This document shows positions 37,501 to 46,247 of a stretch of DNA of 64,000 bases, one piece after another. The translations under genes and the position numbers were made by a program. The notes beneath the pieces are model-generated. The model was not told where the DNA came from. It did not search any database and saw only the letters and a program-made list of their open reading frames with translations. Positions within the stretch are counted from its first letter, which is position 1; every line of letters starts with the position of its first letter. This stretch comes from Calditrichota bacterium (GTDB lineage: Bacteria > Calditrichota > Calditrichia > Calditrichales > J004), in NCBI GenBank assembly GCA_013112635.1, contig JABFGF010000001.1, forward strand, positions 806,001 to 870,000, written 5' to 3'.

Positions 37501-38061
37501 GTTGCTGAAGTAAAATCAAATCTGTTAAAATCTCTCCCTGAATATATGGTGCCCTCTTCTTTTATCAATCTTGAAGAAATGCCTTTAACTCCCAACGGTA
37601 AAATCGATAAAAAAGCATTACCGGCGCCTGAGCAGGACAGATCACAACTGAGTAAAAAATATGAAGCTCCCCGAAATGAAAACGAAGAGAAATTAGCTCT
37701 GATAGTATCAGAATTATTGCACACTGAAAAAGTGGGTATCCACGATAGTTTTTTTGAATTGGGTGGACACTCATTGCTGGCAACTCAGTTCGTATCACGA
37801 ATTCGTGAAGAGTTTAAAGTTGAATTACCATTAAGAAAGCTTTTCGAATCCCCAACAATAATGGATATTTCTAACGCCTTGTTAAGCCCCGAAGCAATGA
37901 GAGCTGACGAAGATGAACCCCAAATAGAAGCTCTGGACCGCGGCGGAGATGATAATTTTGATGAGCTATTAGGTGAACTTGAAGGTTTGTCTGACGAGGA
38001 AGTACAGGCCTTACTCGATGCAGAAGAGGATGGTGATGAAGACAGGGAGGATAATGGCTGA
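31594..38061 (+). CDS. Two-module NRPS, C-A-PCP-C-A-PCP (unassigned aromatic-like, Phe)
   Basis: The protein has 2155 aa and starts 20 bases after gene 5, with AGGA upstream. The start MNNKKQKNIEAIYPLSPMQQ runs straight into a C domain of the type that accepts D-configured donors, as expected after the E domain of gene 5. C1 has HHILFDG. A1 (~32985-34460) has pocket D-A-Y-T-V-G-A-V-C, aromatic-like but not assigned. PCP1 serine is 34612-34614. C2 (~34786-36120) has HHIISDG. A2 (~36160-37640) has pocket D-A-W-T-I-A-A-V-C, which matches recalled Phe codes. PCP2 serine is 37771-37773. A 7-base tandem repeat (TTTCAAA x3) is translated within A2 just before motif A3. The acidic tail contains LEGLSDEEVQALLDAEE, a docking segment like that of gene 4. 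The last 8 bases overlap the start of gene 7. Confidence 0.95.
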   Translation: MNNKKQKNIEAIYPLSPMQQGMLFHTLYEPGSSTYFEQIYFNLIGDLDVKLFQQALQKTVDRHAVLRTSFVWKKLDKLLQVVHKDVELPFTFEDWRTKSKKQQEQDFQKILSTEKEKGFDLAQPQLIRVSLFQITDTNFQILWNNHHILFDGWSVPVIFKDVFTYYEMFRLGHDMPLPPAKPFREYVAWLQKQDLKAAENYWSEKLKGLYAPTPLGFQESNNDPNDYGSAHFLIEKEATEKLNTIATQNQVTLNTVIQAAWSILLSRFSDEKDILFGATVSGRPPQLSGVESMVGLFINTLPVRVDLSDDKNISALLKEIQKTGVEIRDFEYSPLVQVQQWSDIKNKELFKSIVVFENYPVEKSMQEQQLSIKADNFKSFEQTNFPLTVAVAARDDMTIDFAFQKPLFSEDGISRLFCRLKNVLLSFIENPNQKISQVSILDKDEAQFIINEFNQAPIFEIEKSIIELFEESIESSSQKTALIYAGHSNSQASKLTYLELNQKANQLAHFLVDQKISPEEIIAISLRPGIEMIVAMFAIMKAGGAFLPIDPEYPEERLNYIIADSEINIVLTQADLKNKFESVQNCIVIDTIQDRLKTYPQANPGIYPASNNLAYMIYTSGSTGQPKGTMCNYAGIVNLVKHLGSLISHDKKTMLQFASTSFDASIYEIFGALYTQSTLVLADREQMIPGPELVNVLKENKVTNLTLPPSVLSLLREEYFPDLKNIVSGGEALSPDLARHWANKNVSVINAYGPTENAVCSTTYVVDINDFENSVPIGKPLSNNHAYILDEQLNIVPVGFPGELHFSGKTLARGYYNRPSLTSEKFIPNPFSKNPGERLYKTGDLCRYRKDGHIEFLGRIDNQVKVRGFRIELGEIEFAINEITGINDCIVIVRENEQSEPAILAYYIPADNSKIGSKEIRESLRLNLPEYMVPSAFVEMSSFPLTTHKKIDKKALPEPDLKSIGANNEFVTPRNASEETLAVIWSSILGIEKISVFDNFFDLGGHSLLATKLIARIREAFAIDLPLRNVFENNTIDLLSRQIEIIRRQESDQQLPEITRFDRTNDIPVSLPQQRLWFIDQFSKGNAIYNIPFSTKIKGDLDVTALEKSINQVIARHESLRTSFTDKKGIPFQNISDKIDFELPISDLQQSDSNAVEQESLKRASEIVNWEFDLNNAPLFKIELFKISNNEHILVAVMHHIISDGWSMSILINEVLQNYSDIISGKDSELTDLPIQYADFAAWQQSWLKGPVLEKQISYWKEHLGLSPGVLELNTDFKRPAVQTFNGKNITFTINKELADGIRSFGKKEGLTNYVTLMALFQLLMNRYSGQKQILVGTPVAGRHHSTTQDLIGFFVNTLVIKADFEIPQTFIALAKQIRENMLDAYAHQDVPFEQLVDALQIERDLAHSPLFQVAFIPQDAVTKLPEIPTLDFDSFGVKGVIAKYDLSVYFSEFQDKFIFNLEYNSDLFKRETIDRLASHYQMLLQKIVEEPKSRVDQVEFLSLAEKSITETLNSSDAQFDSHLCAHQRFEKVAEENPENTALVFAKTKLSYGELNQKANQLAHLLIEKGIGFDDIIGIHMNRSLEMVIAMLATMKAGAAYLPLDPSYPQERLKYMIEDSGLKVLLTNQGSNFEFQISNFKLINIENEQENLKKSADKNLNLDINPDNLAYVIYTSGSTGKPKGTMLSHTGLVNLANEQRKAFEIDDKSRILQFASLSFDAATWETVMALLNNAALHLVEREITVSADELVKTLKEQKISTITLPPSVLAVFPDTDLPDLKTIITAGEKCPVEHVKKWQPGRRMVNAYGPTETSVCASMYFTNADEPFDPPIGKNVGNFQLYVLDRNLMRVPIGVSGELCISGVGLARGYLNRPDVTADKFIPNPFSKQNGDRLYKTGDLVKMLPDGNIDFLGRIDQQVKVRGFRIELGEIEASIHTILELKDLYVTVREDNPGDHRITAYTVGENEYDVAEVKSNLLKSLPEYMVPSSFINLEEMPLTPNGKIDKKALPAPEQDRSQLSKKYEAPRNENEEKLALIVSELLHTEKVGIHDSFFELGGHSLLATQFVSRIREEFKVELPLRKLFESPTIMDISNALLSPEAMRADEDEPQIEALDRGGDDNFDELLGELEGLSDEEVQALLDAEEDGDEDREDNG
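36496..36516. repeat. Tandem TTTCAAA x3 translated within A2 of gene 6
   Basis: Three perfect 7-base units, 21 bases in total, keep the frame and are read as part of the SNFEFQISNFKL stretch. A partial unit lies just upstream (tcaaatttcgag). The site is the loop between the LLT strand and motif A3, the same loop that holds palindromic repeats in genes 7, 8 and 9. Confidence 0.7.
38044..38050 (+). promoter_or_regulatory. Strong Shine-Dalgarno site for gene 7 inside the end of gene 6
   Basis: AGGGAGG lies three bases before the ATG at 38054, within the last codons of gene 6. The two genes overlap by 8 bases (ATGGCTGA). This is the strongest ribosome site in the window and decides the gene 7 start. 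An upstream in-frame ATG at 37973 would add 27 residues with no similarity to the other N-termini. The layout suggests translational coupling. Confidence 0.75.
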
Positions 38062-41000
38062 TTTAGAAAAAACCCTTGCCCAGTTATCCCCGGAAAAGAG
38101 AAAATTATTAGAGCTGAAGCTAAAACAAAAAGGCTCAAAAGTTAATTCTTTTCCTTTGTCCTATGCCCAGCAACGAATGTGGTTTTTAGATCAGATGTAT
38201 CCCGGCAGCCCATTATATAATATTCCTGTAGCTTGGAAAATAAATGGCCCGCTTGATGTTTCTCTTTTTAAAAAAGCGGTTAATGAGATTATTAAACGCC
38301 ACGAAATATTGCGCACAACTTTTAAATCGGTTGCTGGCAACGGGATGCAGGTTATTTCTAATAAACCCCAATTAGAAATTGAAACCCTTGATATTCCAAC
38401 CATTACAGAACAAGGAAAAAAGCAAGTTGAAAAAATAATTCATGACAAGTTTCGTTATTCATTTAATCTGCAAAAAGGCCCTACAGGAGTTATAACACTT
38501 ATAAAAACCGCTGATGAAGAATTTGTTTTGGTTTTTGTAATGCACCATATTATTTCCGACGGTTGGTCTATGGGTGTATTGATGGCTGAGTTTACCGCCT
38601 TATATCAAGCCTATAGAAAAAACTTGGCTTCACCTCTGTCAGCTTTAAAAATACAATATGCAGATTTTGCCCAATGGCAGAAAAAATGGCTTCAGGGCGA
38701 ACGGCTGCAAAAGCAACTTCAGTATTGGAAAAAACAACTAGGTGAAAATTTACCTCCATTTCTGGAACTGCCAATAGATAATAAACGCCCGGCTGTTATG
38801 ACAAACAGCGGTTCAATGCTGGATGGAAAAATAAATCCGGAAATAAGAAAAGCTATCGAATCGCTGGCCTCAAAATATGAGGTGACACCATTTATGTTTA
38901 TGATGGCAGCCTTGCAAACCCTCTTTCATCGTTATTCGCGTCAAGATGATATCTGCATCGGGACGCCAATTGCCAACCGTAACCGCGCTGAAACTGAAAA
39001 CCTGATTGGTTTCTTTGTAAATACGTTGGTAATAAGAGGTGATCTGTCCGACAATCCACATTTTCCTGATTTTCTCAAACAGGTTAAAGAAACCACTTTA
39101 GATGCATACGCACACCAGGATTTGCCATTTGAAATGCTTGTAGAAGAAGTTCATCCGGACCGCAACTCTGCCCATTCTCCCCTATTTCAGGTTTTGATGG
39201 TTTTCCAAAATGTTCCGGGGAAACAGGCCGCTGATTCTGATATCTCTATCGAGCATATTGAAGAAAACAGCGGAACGGCAAAGTTTGATATAACTGTAAT
39301 GATTGCTGAAATCGGCGATTCATACAAAATTAGTTTTGAGTACAATTCAGATTTATTTGAAGCGCAAACCGTTCAAAGGATGATTACCCAGTTTAGCAAC
39401 CTACTCAGCGGGATTGCAGCCAATCCGGGCCAACCTGTTTCAAAATTTAATATCCTTGACCAAAAAGAGAAACATCAACTTCTTGTAGATTTTAATCAAA
39501 CTGAAACAGCTATTGATTTTAAACCAACTATTAACCATCAGTTTGAAGAAATGGTTAAACTTTATCCAGATAATATTGCCCTGGTTTTTAGTCAAAAAAA
39601 TGAAAACGGGGCCGGAGCTGAAAACCAACTTTCTTATGCTCAACTAAATGAGAAAGCAAACATGGTTGCCTACCACTTAATTGAAAATGGCGCAAAACCC
39701 GGAGATAGGATTGGTGTCTGTTTAAATCGTTCTTTGGAGATGATGGTAAGTATTTTTGGCGTGCTCAAAACCGGTGCAGCATTCGTTCCTCTCGACCCAG
39801 CATATCCATTAGACAGGCTGGGATATATGGTTCAGGATTCAGGTATTCAGATTTTGTTAACACACAATACTGCTAAAGAAACAATCGCACAAATAAAAAA
39901 GGAAAGCAGAGCCTTAAAAACTATTTTTGTAGATGAGATTGCTTATGATCAGGAAAAATGCAAAATAAATCCAGATGTATTTGTTTCTGGAAAAAGCCTC
40001 GCATATGAAATTTACACTTCCGGTTCTACAGGAAAACCAAAAGGTATTTTACTTGAGCATCATGGAGTTATCAATCACGCGCACTATCAAAAAAGACTAT
40101 TTAAAGTAAGTTGCAAGGATCGTATCTTACAATTTTTCTCGTTCAGTTTTGACGGCTCTATCTGGGAATTTATGATGGCGCTTTTAAATGGCGCAACCCT
40201 TGTCATGTCGAACAAGGAAACGTTTTTTTCGGGTGAAACTATTTCCGATATAATTGACAGAGAACAAATAACAATTGCAACATTTACACCTTCAGTGCTT
40301 TCAATAATTTCCAGAACTGATTATCCAACTTTAAGAGCTGTAATTACCGGTGCTGAGGAAGTATCCTATGATCTTGTTCAACGATGGGGACCTTCAAAAA
40401 CAAAATATTACAATGTTTACGGGCCTACTGAAACGACTATAACCTGTACTTGCTATCCTACTGATGCAAGAGAGCCTGAAGCGCCACCGATAGGCAAACC
40501 GATTGATAATCATCAATTATATATTTTAGATAAAGAGTTAAACCCAACTCCGCGTGGTGTACCGGGTGAATTATTTATTAGCGGCGCAGGATTGGCGCGT
40601 GGGTATAACAAGCGGGCAGATTTAACTGCTGAAACTTTTATCCCGAACCCATTTTCCGGTAAACCGGGTGATCGCATGTACCGCACCGGTGATTTAGCGC
40701 GCTACCGGGCAGATGGTAATATCCAGTTTTTAGGACGGATTGATTTTCAGGTTAAGATAAGGGGATTCCGGATTGAGGTTGGTGAAATTGAAAAAGTCTT
40801 GTTAAATCATGCCCAGGTCGATGATGTTTCAATTTTGCCAAAAAAAGATAAAAACGGAAATCAATTCCTCGCAGCTTATTTAGTTTGTAAAAAAGAAAAT
40901 GACCCGGAAATATCTGATCTGCGGCAGTTTATAACAAAAAGCCTGCCCGATTATATGGTGCCCTCAGCTTTCATTATTTTGGATGCATTTCCGCTTACAA

Positions 41001-44000
41001 CAAATGGTAAGCTGGATCGTCGGGCTTTACCCGAACCTGAACATGACACCAGAATTCAATCTGAAAAAGAGTTTATTGCTCCAAGAAATGAAACCGAAGA
41101 AAAACTGGCTTTAATATGGGCTGATATTTTAAAGGTCAAACAAGTTGGTGCGCTGGATAATTTCTTTGATCTGGGTGGTCATTCGCTGCTGGCCACACAA
41201 ATGGTTTCCCGTATCCGGGACACTTTTAAAATTGAGCTGGAATTAAAATCATTATTCGAGACATCATCTTTGGGGGATTTGGCTGCAATAATCCAACAAA
41301 CAAACCGGGAAAGTAACAAAGAAAATATTCCCGATCTGTTTCCGGTCTCTCGGGAAAAGAACATTCCGCTTTCTTTTTCACAGCAGCGTTTATGGTTTCT
41401 GGACCAAATGGAACCGGAAAGCCCAAGTTATAATATTCCTGTGGCGATCAAAGTTTCAGGTCGGCTTGATATCTCGGCTCTAAATAAAGCTGTTAAGGAA
41501 ATCATCAAAAGGCAAGAATCGTTTCGAACATCTTTTACGACTGAAAATGGTCAGGCCAAAGTAGTGATTCATAAGGAACTGGACTTTGAATTACAAGCTG
41601 AAGATTACTGCTCTATTCCGGAAGAACAGAAAGAAGTTCGTATAAAAGAAATTGTGATTGAAGAAGCACGTAAACCATTTAAATTAGATCAATCACCGCT
41701 CTTTCGTGTGCGAATTCTTAAAACTTCTGAAACTGAAGCTGCAATATTGTTAACCATGCATCACATCATTTCTGATGGTTGGTCGGTAAATGTGCTATTT
41801 TATGAACTGGCTCAATTCTATGCTTCATTCAATAATGGAACTCCGCCGCTCTTACCGGAAATGGAAATTCAGTACGCCGATTTCGCTCATTGGCAGCAAT
41901 CCTGGTTAACGGGAGATGTTTTAGAAAAACAAGTGAATTACTGGAAAGAAAAACTAAGCGGGGCACCATCTTTATTGGAACTGCCAACTGACAGACCGCG
42001 ACCATCAATTCAAACTTTTAACGGTGCTCATGTTACATTTCATTTATCTGAAGAATTGTCGCAAAAAATCAAATCTTTTACAAACAGCGAAGGTGTAACG
42101 GTTTTTATCACTGTGTTGGCGGCATTTAAAATTTTGCTATCCCGCTACAGTGGTCAAAATGATATTTCAATCGGAACACCGATTGCCAACCGAACACGCT
42201 CTGACATTGAAAATATTATTGGCTTTTTTGTAAATACTTTGGTCATGCGCAGCCCTGTTGATCATTCCCTGAGTTTTAAAGAGTTTATTCAGGAAGTCCG
42301 AAAAACAGCTTTTGATGCTTATGCCCATCAGGATGTTCCATTTGAAAAAATTGTCGATTCTTTGGATCTGGTACGAGATACAAGTTATTCGCCTCTTTTC
42401 CAGGCTATGTTTACCATGCAAAATAATCCGCAAAAGGAGATTCAAACAGCGGATATAAGTTTGGAATTTCTGGATATTGAGAACAGTATTGCCAAATTTG
42501 ATTTGTCACTTACGCTGGTAGACTTAGGCCATAAAATGTCTGGGGCTATAGAATACAACACAGACCTGTTTGATTCATCTACAATCGAACGCTTTATCAA
42601 TCATTTTGAAATTGTGCTATCAGCATGCACCTATCAGCCAGAAAATTCGATCAGCAAAATCAGTTTGCTCAAAGACAAAGAGAAGCAACACCTGATCCAA
42701 AACCTTAATCATTTTGAAGAAGAACAGCATTTTTCAAAAAAAACAACAATAAAAGATATTTTTGAAAAACAAACCATTCTTACCCCTGATGCAATTGCTC
42801 TGGAATGGTTTGACAGTGAACCCAAAAAGCTTAATTATTTGGATCTAAATTCCAAAGCAAATCAACTGGCACACACATTAATCGAAAAAGGCATTGTGGC
42901 AGATGATCTTGTGGGCCTTTTCTTCACACGTTCACCGGAAATGATTATCGCCATTTTAGCCGTAATAAAATCTGGCGCAGCGTATGTGCCTATTGATCCC
43001 TCTTATCCTCAAGAACGTGTTGATTACATGATTGAAGATTCCGGGATGAAGGTTTTGCTGACTGACCAAAAAAGCAATGTCATTCTGAACCCTGTTCCTC
43101 AGGGTGAAGAATCCCCTCAAAGTTTAAACAACGAGATTCTTCGCTCTGTAAACTTTGCTCAGGATGAAATCACAACAATATTCGTTGATGACGCTGAATA
43201 TCTTTCTGAAAATAATACGAACCCAGATATAAAAATTGATCCGAACAATTTGGTTTATATGATTTACACATCGGGTTCAACTGGAAAACCAAAAGGAACT
43301 CTGATCACTCACAGTGGATTGACTCATTATCTGAATTGGGCGTATGAAGCATATCCTTTAAAAGAAGGTCGTGGTTCATTAGTACATTCCACCATTGCAT
43401 TTGATGCAACCGTTACAGCCGTTTTCACACCATTCTTGACGGGTAAAACAGTTACTCTTGCATCAGCCGATGATGATCTTGAAGCATTAGGAAATGCCCT
43501 TCTCCGTTATCAGGATTTTAACACTGTAAAAATTACACCAGCCCACCTTGATCTTTTAAGCCAGCAAATTCCTGCTGAAAAAGCAGCCGGATTAACAAAA
43601 GCTTTTGTAATTGGCGGGGAAAATCTTGTTGACAAACAAATAGATTTCTGGCAAAAAAATGCTTTGGATACGGCCTTGTTTAATGAATATGGCCCAACTG
43701 AAACAGTTGTTGGCTGCGTGGTTTATAATGCCAAAAATTGGGATGGAAACGGCTCCGTACCAATTGGAAAGTCAATCACAAATTCACCGGTTTATATTTT
43801 AGATGAAAATCATCAGCCAGTACCAAAGGGTTTTCCCGGAGAATTGTATATTGGTGGCAATGGGGTTGCACGCGGTTATAAAAACAGGCCGGATTTAACC
43901 GCTGATCGGTTTATACCAGATCCATTTAGCAGTGAACCCGGATCGCGCATGTATAAATCAGGAGATCGCGTCCGTTATCTCAATGATGATAAAATGCTTT

Positions 44001-46015
44001 TTATTGATCGTATTGATACACAGGTCAAAATTCGCGGCTATCGTATTGAGCTTGGTGAAATTGAAAATGCACTTACTGCCCATGATCAAATCCGTGATGC
44101 GGTTGTAAATTTACACACAACCGAAAGTGGTGATAAACAATTAGCTTCTTATCTTGTCTTGAAAGATGCTGAAAAAGTTGAAACAAACGATCTGCGAGAC
44201 TTTTTATCAGATCAGTTACCAAATTATATGGTTCCGGCATATTTCATTTTCATTGAACAAATTCCATTAACCGCCAATGGTAAAGTTGATCGAAAAAAAC
44301 TGCCAGAACCAATTCTCAGCCGTGACGAAATCAAATCAAAATATGAAACAGCCAGAAATGAGAAAGAAGAAATATTAGTCGAGATTTTGGAAAACCTGCT
44401 TAGCGTGGATAAAGTTGGGATAAACGATAACTTTTTCGAATTAGGCGGCGATTCGATTATGAGCATTCAGGTAATTGCGCGCGCCAAGCAAAAAGGGTTG
44501 CAGCTTACGCCATTGCAAATGTTCCAAAACCAGACTGTTGCAAAACTGGCCTCTGTGGCTGGCGAAGCATTGATTGTTGAAGCTGAGCAAGGTTTGGTCA
44601 GCGGCCCATCTGAATTGACACCGATCCAAAAAAACTTTTTTGAACATGATTTTGCAGAAAACCACCATTGGAACCAATCAGTGTTGATGCAGACCCGTGA
44701 TCCTTTAGATAGTGAATTTGTAAAAAAAACATTAGATACATTAATGCAACAGCACGATGTGTTGCGCTCCCGCTTTGAAAAAGGTGATGACGGATTTAAA
44801 CTAATTTTTTCAGAAGAACTTAAAACTGATGAGTCATTTGAATGGATTGATTTTAGCTCAAAACGTGAAGATGAATTAAGCCAGGCTATTACAAAAGAAT
44901 CTTCCAGGATTCAGGCATCTTTAAACATTGAAACCGGCCCGCTTGTAAAAATGGCCTGTTTTGATTGTGGGGAAAATCCTCATCGATTATTGCTTGTAGT
45001 TCACCATCTTGTAATGGATGGGGTTTCCTGGCGCATAATTATGGAAGATTTCCAGCTTGCCTATGAACAAATCAAAAATGGGAAAGAAGTTGTCCTTCCA
45101 CCAAAATCAACTTCATTCAAAAAATGGTCTGAAGAATTACATAATTATGTAACCGGCCCCAAAATGGCAGCGCAAAAAACCTACTGGACTGAAATTGCAC
45201 AAAAACCAATTCCACAATTTTTTATGGATTTCCCAAATGGCGAAAACCTGGAATCGAGTATGGAAATGGTTGCCGTTTCGCTTGACGAAAAGCAAACTCA
45301 GGATTTGCTGCAGGAGGCTCCAAAAGCCTATAAGACTCAAATAAACGATTTACTGGCCACAGCCCTGCTTAAAGGATTTTCTCGATGGACCGGGCGCCGT
45401 AATATGTTGCTGCATATGGAGGGTCATGGCCGTGAACATATTTCTGACAGTATTGATATCTCCCGCACCATAGGCTGGTTCACAAATATTTACCCGGTTT
45501 ATCTTGATCTTGGCAAAGCGGTGAATTCAGGTGATCAGATAAAAGCTGTTAAAGAAAAATTGAGTCAAATCCCGGAAAAGGGTTTTGGTTTTGGTCTTTT
45601 GCGCTATCTAAGTAAAGATGAAGATGAGAGGCATCAACTATCTGGCCTGGATAGTATTTCTGTTCTTTTTAATTATCTTGGGCAGTTTGACCAGGCTTCA
45701 AATGAAAATAGCCCACTTGTTCCTTCCGGAGATGATAAAGGTGCTGAGCGCTCACCAAATGCAAAGCGTATGAGCCTGATTGATGTAAACGGAAGTATCG
45801 CAGGTAATAAATTAAATATGATGTTTGCCTACAGCGCCAATCAATTTCGAAAAGACAATATTCAACGATTTGCAAATGGGTTTATCGAAGAATTAAAAGG
45901 CCTTATTGCTCATTGCAAAAATCCTGTTTCGGCAAGTGCAACAGCTTCTGATTTTAAACTATCCGGATTGGATAACAAAAAACTGGGCAAAGTGCTTGGA
46001 AAATTAAAAAAGTGA
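38054..46015 (+). CDS. Two-module NRPS, C-A-PCP-C-A-PCP-E (unassigned, D-Asn)
   Basis: The protein has 2653 aa from the ATG at 38054. The N-terminal helix (MADLEKTLAQLSPEKRKLLE) matches gene 5 and probably docks to the acidic tail of gene 6. C1 (~38140-39470) has HHIISDG. A1 (~39520-41030) has pocket D-G-W-T-I-G-V-I-T, which I do not recognise; it also has YEIYTSGSTG and NVYGPTE. PCP1 serine is 41183-41185. C2 (~41350-42680) has HHIISDG. A2 (~42740-44330) has pocket D-A-T-K-V-G-E-V-G, close to recalled Asn and Asp codes with Asn the better fit. It carries an in-frame palindromic repeat at 43079-43168. PCP2 has GGDSI (serine 44453-44455). The E domain (~44600-45990) has HHLVMDG and EGHGRE and looks active, so D-Asn is expected. 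The C-terminus (LDNKKLGKVLGKLKK) is Lys-rich, the opposite of gene 5. Confidence 0.95.
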   Translation: MADLEKTLAQLSPEKRKLLELKLKQKGSKVNSFPLSYAQQRMWFLDQMYPGSPLYNIPVAWKINGPLDVSLFKKAVNEIIKRHEILRTTFKSVAGNGMQVISNKPQLEIETLDIPTITEQGKKQVEKIIHDKFRYSFNLQKGPTGVITLIKTADEEFVLVFVMHHIISDGWSMGVLMAEFTALYQAYRKNLASPLSALKIQYADFAQWQKKWLQGERLQKQLQYWKKQLGENLPPFLELPIDNKRPAVMTNSGSMLDGKINPEIRKAIESLASKYEVTPFMFMMAALQTLFHRYSRQDDICIGTPIANRNRAETENLIGFFVNTLVIRGDLSDNPHFPDFLKQVKETTLDAYAHQDLPFEMLVEEVHPDRNSAHSPLFQVLMVFQNVPGKQAADSDISIEHIEENSGTAKFDITVMIAEIGDSYKISFEYNSDLFEAQTVQRMITQFSNLLSGIAANPGQPVSKFNILDQKEKHQLLVDFNQTETAIDFKPTINHQFEEMVKLYPDNIALVFSQKNENGAGAENQLSYAQLNEKANMVAYHLIENGAKPGDRIGVCLNRSLEMMVSIFGVLKTGAAFVPLDPAYPLDRLGYMVQDSGIQILLTHNTAKETIAQIKKESRALKTIFVDEIAYDQEKCKINPDVFVSGKSLAYEIYTSGSTGKPKGILLEHHGVINHAHYQKRLFKVSCKDRILQFFSFSFDGSIWEFMMALLNGATLVMSNKETFFSGETISDIIDREQITIATFTPSVLSIISRTDYPTLRAVITGAEEVSYDLVQRWGPSKTKYYNVYGPTETTITCTCYPTDAREPEAPPIGKPIDNHQLYILDKELNPTPRGVPGELFISGAGLARGYNKRADLTAETFIPNPFSGKPGDRMYRTGDLARYRADGNIQFLGRIDFQVKIRGFRIEVGEIEKVLLNHAQVDDVSILPKKDKNGNQFLAAYLVCKKENDPEISDLRQFITKSLPDYMVPSAFIILDAFPLTTNGKLDRRALPEPEHDTRIQSEKEFIAPRNETEEKLALIWADILKVKQVGALDNFFDLGGHSLLATQMVSRIRDTFKIELELKSLFETSSLGDLAAIIQQTNRESNKENIPDLFPVSREKNIPLSFSQQRLWFLDQMEPESPSYNIPVAIKVSGRLDISALNKAVKEIIKRQESFRTSFTTENGQAKVVIHKELDFELQAEDYCSIPEEQKEVRIKEIVIEEARKPFKLDQSPLFRVRILKTSETEAAILLTMHHIISDGWSVNVLFYELAQFYASFNNGTPPLLPEMEIQYADFAHWQQSWLTGDVLEKQVNYWKEKLSGAPSLLELPTDRPRPSIQTFNGAHVTFHLSEELSQKIKSFTNSEGVTVFITVLAAFKILLSRYSGQNDISIGTPIANRTRSDIENIIGFFVNTLVMRSPVDHSLSFKEFIQEVRKTAFDAYAHQDVPFEKIVDSLDLVRDTSYSPLFQAMFTMQNNPQKEIQTADISLEFLDIENSIAKFDLSLTLVDLGHKMSGAIEYNTDLFDSSTIERFINHFEIVLSACTYQPENSISKISLLKDKEKQHLIQNLNHFEEEQHFSKKTTIKDIFEKQTILTPDAIALEWFDSEPKKLNYLDLNSKANQLAHTLIEKGIVADDLVGLFFTRSPEMIIAILAVIKSGAAYVPIDPSYPQERVDYMIEDSGMKVLLTDQKSNVILNPVPQGEESPQSLNNEILRSVNFAQDEITTIFVDDAEYLSENNTNPDIKIDPNNLVYMIYTSGSTGKPKGTLITHSGLTHYLNWAYEAYPLKEGRGSLVHSTIAFDATVTAVFTPFLTGKTVTLASADDDLEALGNALLRYQDFNTVKITPAHLDLLSQQIPAEKAAGLTKAFVIGGENLVDKQIDFWQKNALDTALFNEYGPTETVVGCVVYNAKNWDGNGSVPIGKSITNSPVYILDENHQPVPKGFPGELYIGGNGVARGYKNRPDLTADRFIPDPFSSEPGSRMYKSGDRVRYLNDDKMLFIDRIDTQVKIRGYRIELGEIENALTAHDQIRDAVVNLHTTESGDKQLASYLVLKDAEKVETNDLRDFLSDQLPNYMVPAYFIFIEQIPLTANGKVDRKKLPEPILSRDEIKSKYETARNEKEEILVEILENLLSVDKVGINDNFFELGGDSIMSIQVIARAKQKGLQLTPLQMFQNQTVAKLASVAGEALIVEAEQGLVSGPSELTPIQKNFFEHDFAENHHWNQSVLMQTRDPLDSEFVKKTLDTLMQQHDVLRSRFEKGDDGFKLIFSEELKTDESFEWIDFSSKREDELSQAITKESSRIQASLNIETGPLVKMACFDCGENPHRLLLVVHHLVMDGVSWRIIMEDFQLAYEQIKNGKEVVLPPKSTSFKKWSEELHNYVTGPKMAAQKTYWTEIAQKPIPQFFMDFPNGENLESSMEMVAVSLDEKQTQDLLQEAPKAYKTQINDLLATALLKGFSRWTGRRNMLLHMEGHGREHISDSIDISRTIGWFTNIYPVYLDLGKAVNSGDQIKAVKEKLSQIPEKGFGFGLLRYLSKDEDERHQLSGLDSISVLFNYLGQFDQASNENSPLVPSGDDKGAERSPNAKRMSLIDVNGSIAGNKLNMMFAYSANQFRKDNIQRFANGFIEELKGLIAHCKNPVSASATASDFKLSGLDNKKLGKVLGKLKK
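43079..43168. repeat. Palindromic repeat translated in frame, A2 (Asn) of gene 7
   Basis: About 90 bases starting GTCATTCTGA and ending near CTCAGGATGA. An inner inverted pair, GAAGAATC ... GATTCTTC, is present. The reading frame runs through as VILNPVPQGEESPQS and on to ILRSVNFAQDE. It lies between VLLTDQKSN and IFVDD, where A domains without it have only some 15 residues. Confidence 0.85.
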
Positions 46016-46247
46016 TTGGTTTATTAAAACTTATTGAAAGTTTAGAAAGAAAAAGAAATCAAAGTGATTGGATTGATACTTTAATCGTCCGTGAAATTAA
46101 CATGGAATATGGATCTGATCTGGGATAAATAACCAGTACAGCAATACTCCAATATTCTATTACTCCAATCAAATGTTAGTGAATAACGAGCATGAGTAAG
46201 ACAATGAGTAAGATTAAGAGCAAGATATAATAAAAACATAGGAATCA

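Noticed and set aside
37973-38053. ATG at 37973 as the start of gene 7
   Set aside because: It would overlap gene 6 by almost 90 bases and has no matching N-terminus; the ATG at 38054 has AGGGAGG upstream and aligns with genes 4 and 5.
46016-46247. Possible regulatory region or repeat between genes 7 and 8
   Set aside because: Only a short direct repeat (atgagtaaga at 46192 and 46204) is visible. No convincing promoter, hairpin or gene was found in the 232 bases.
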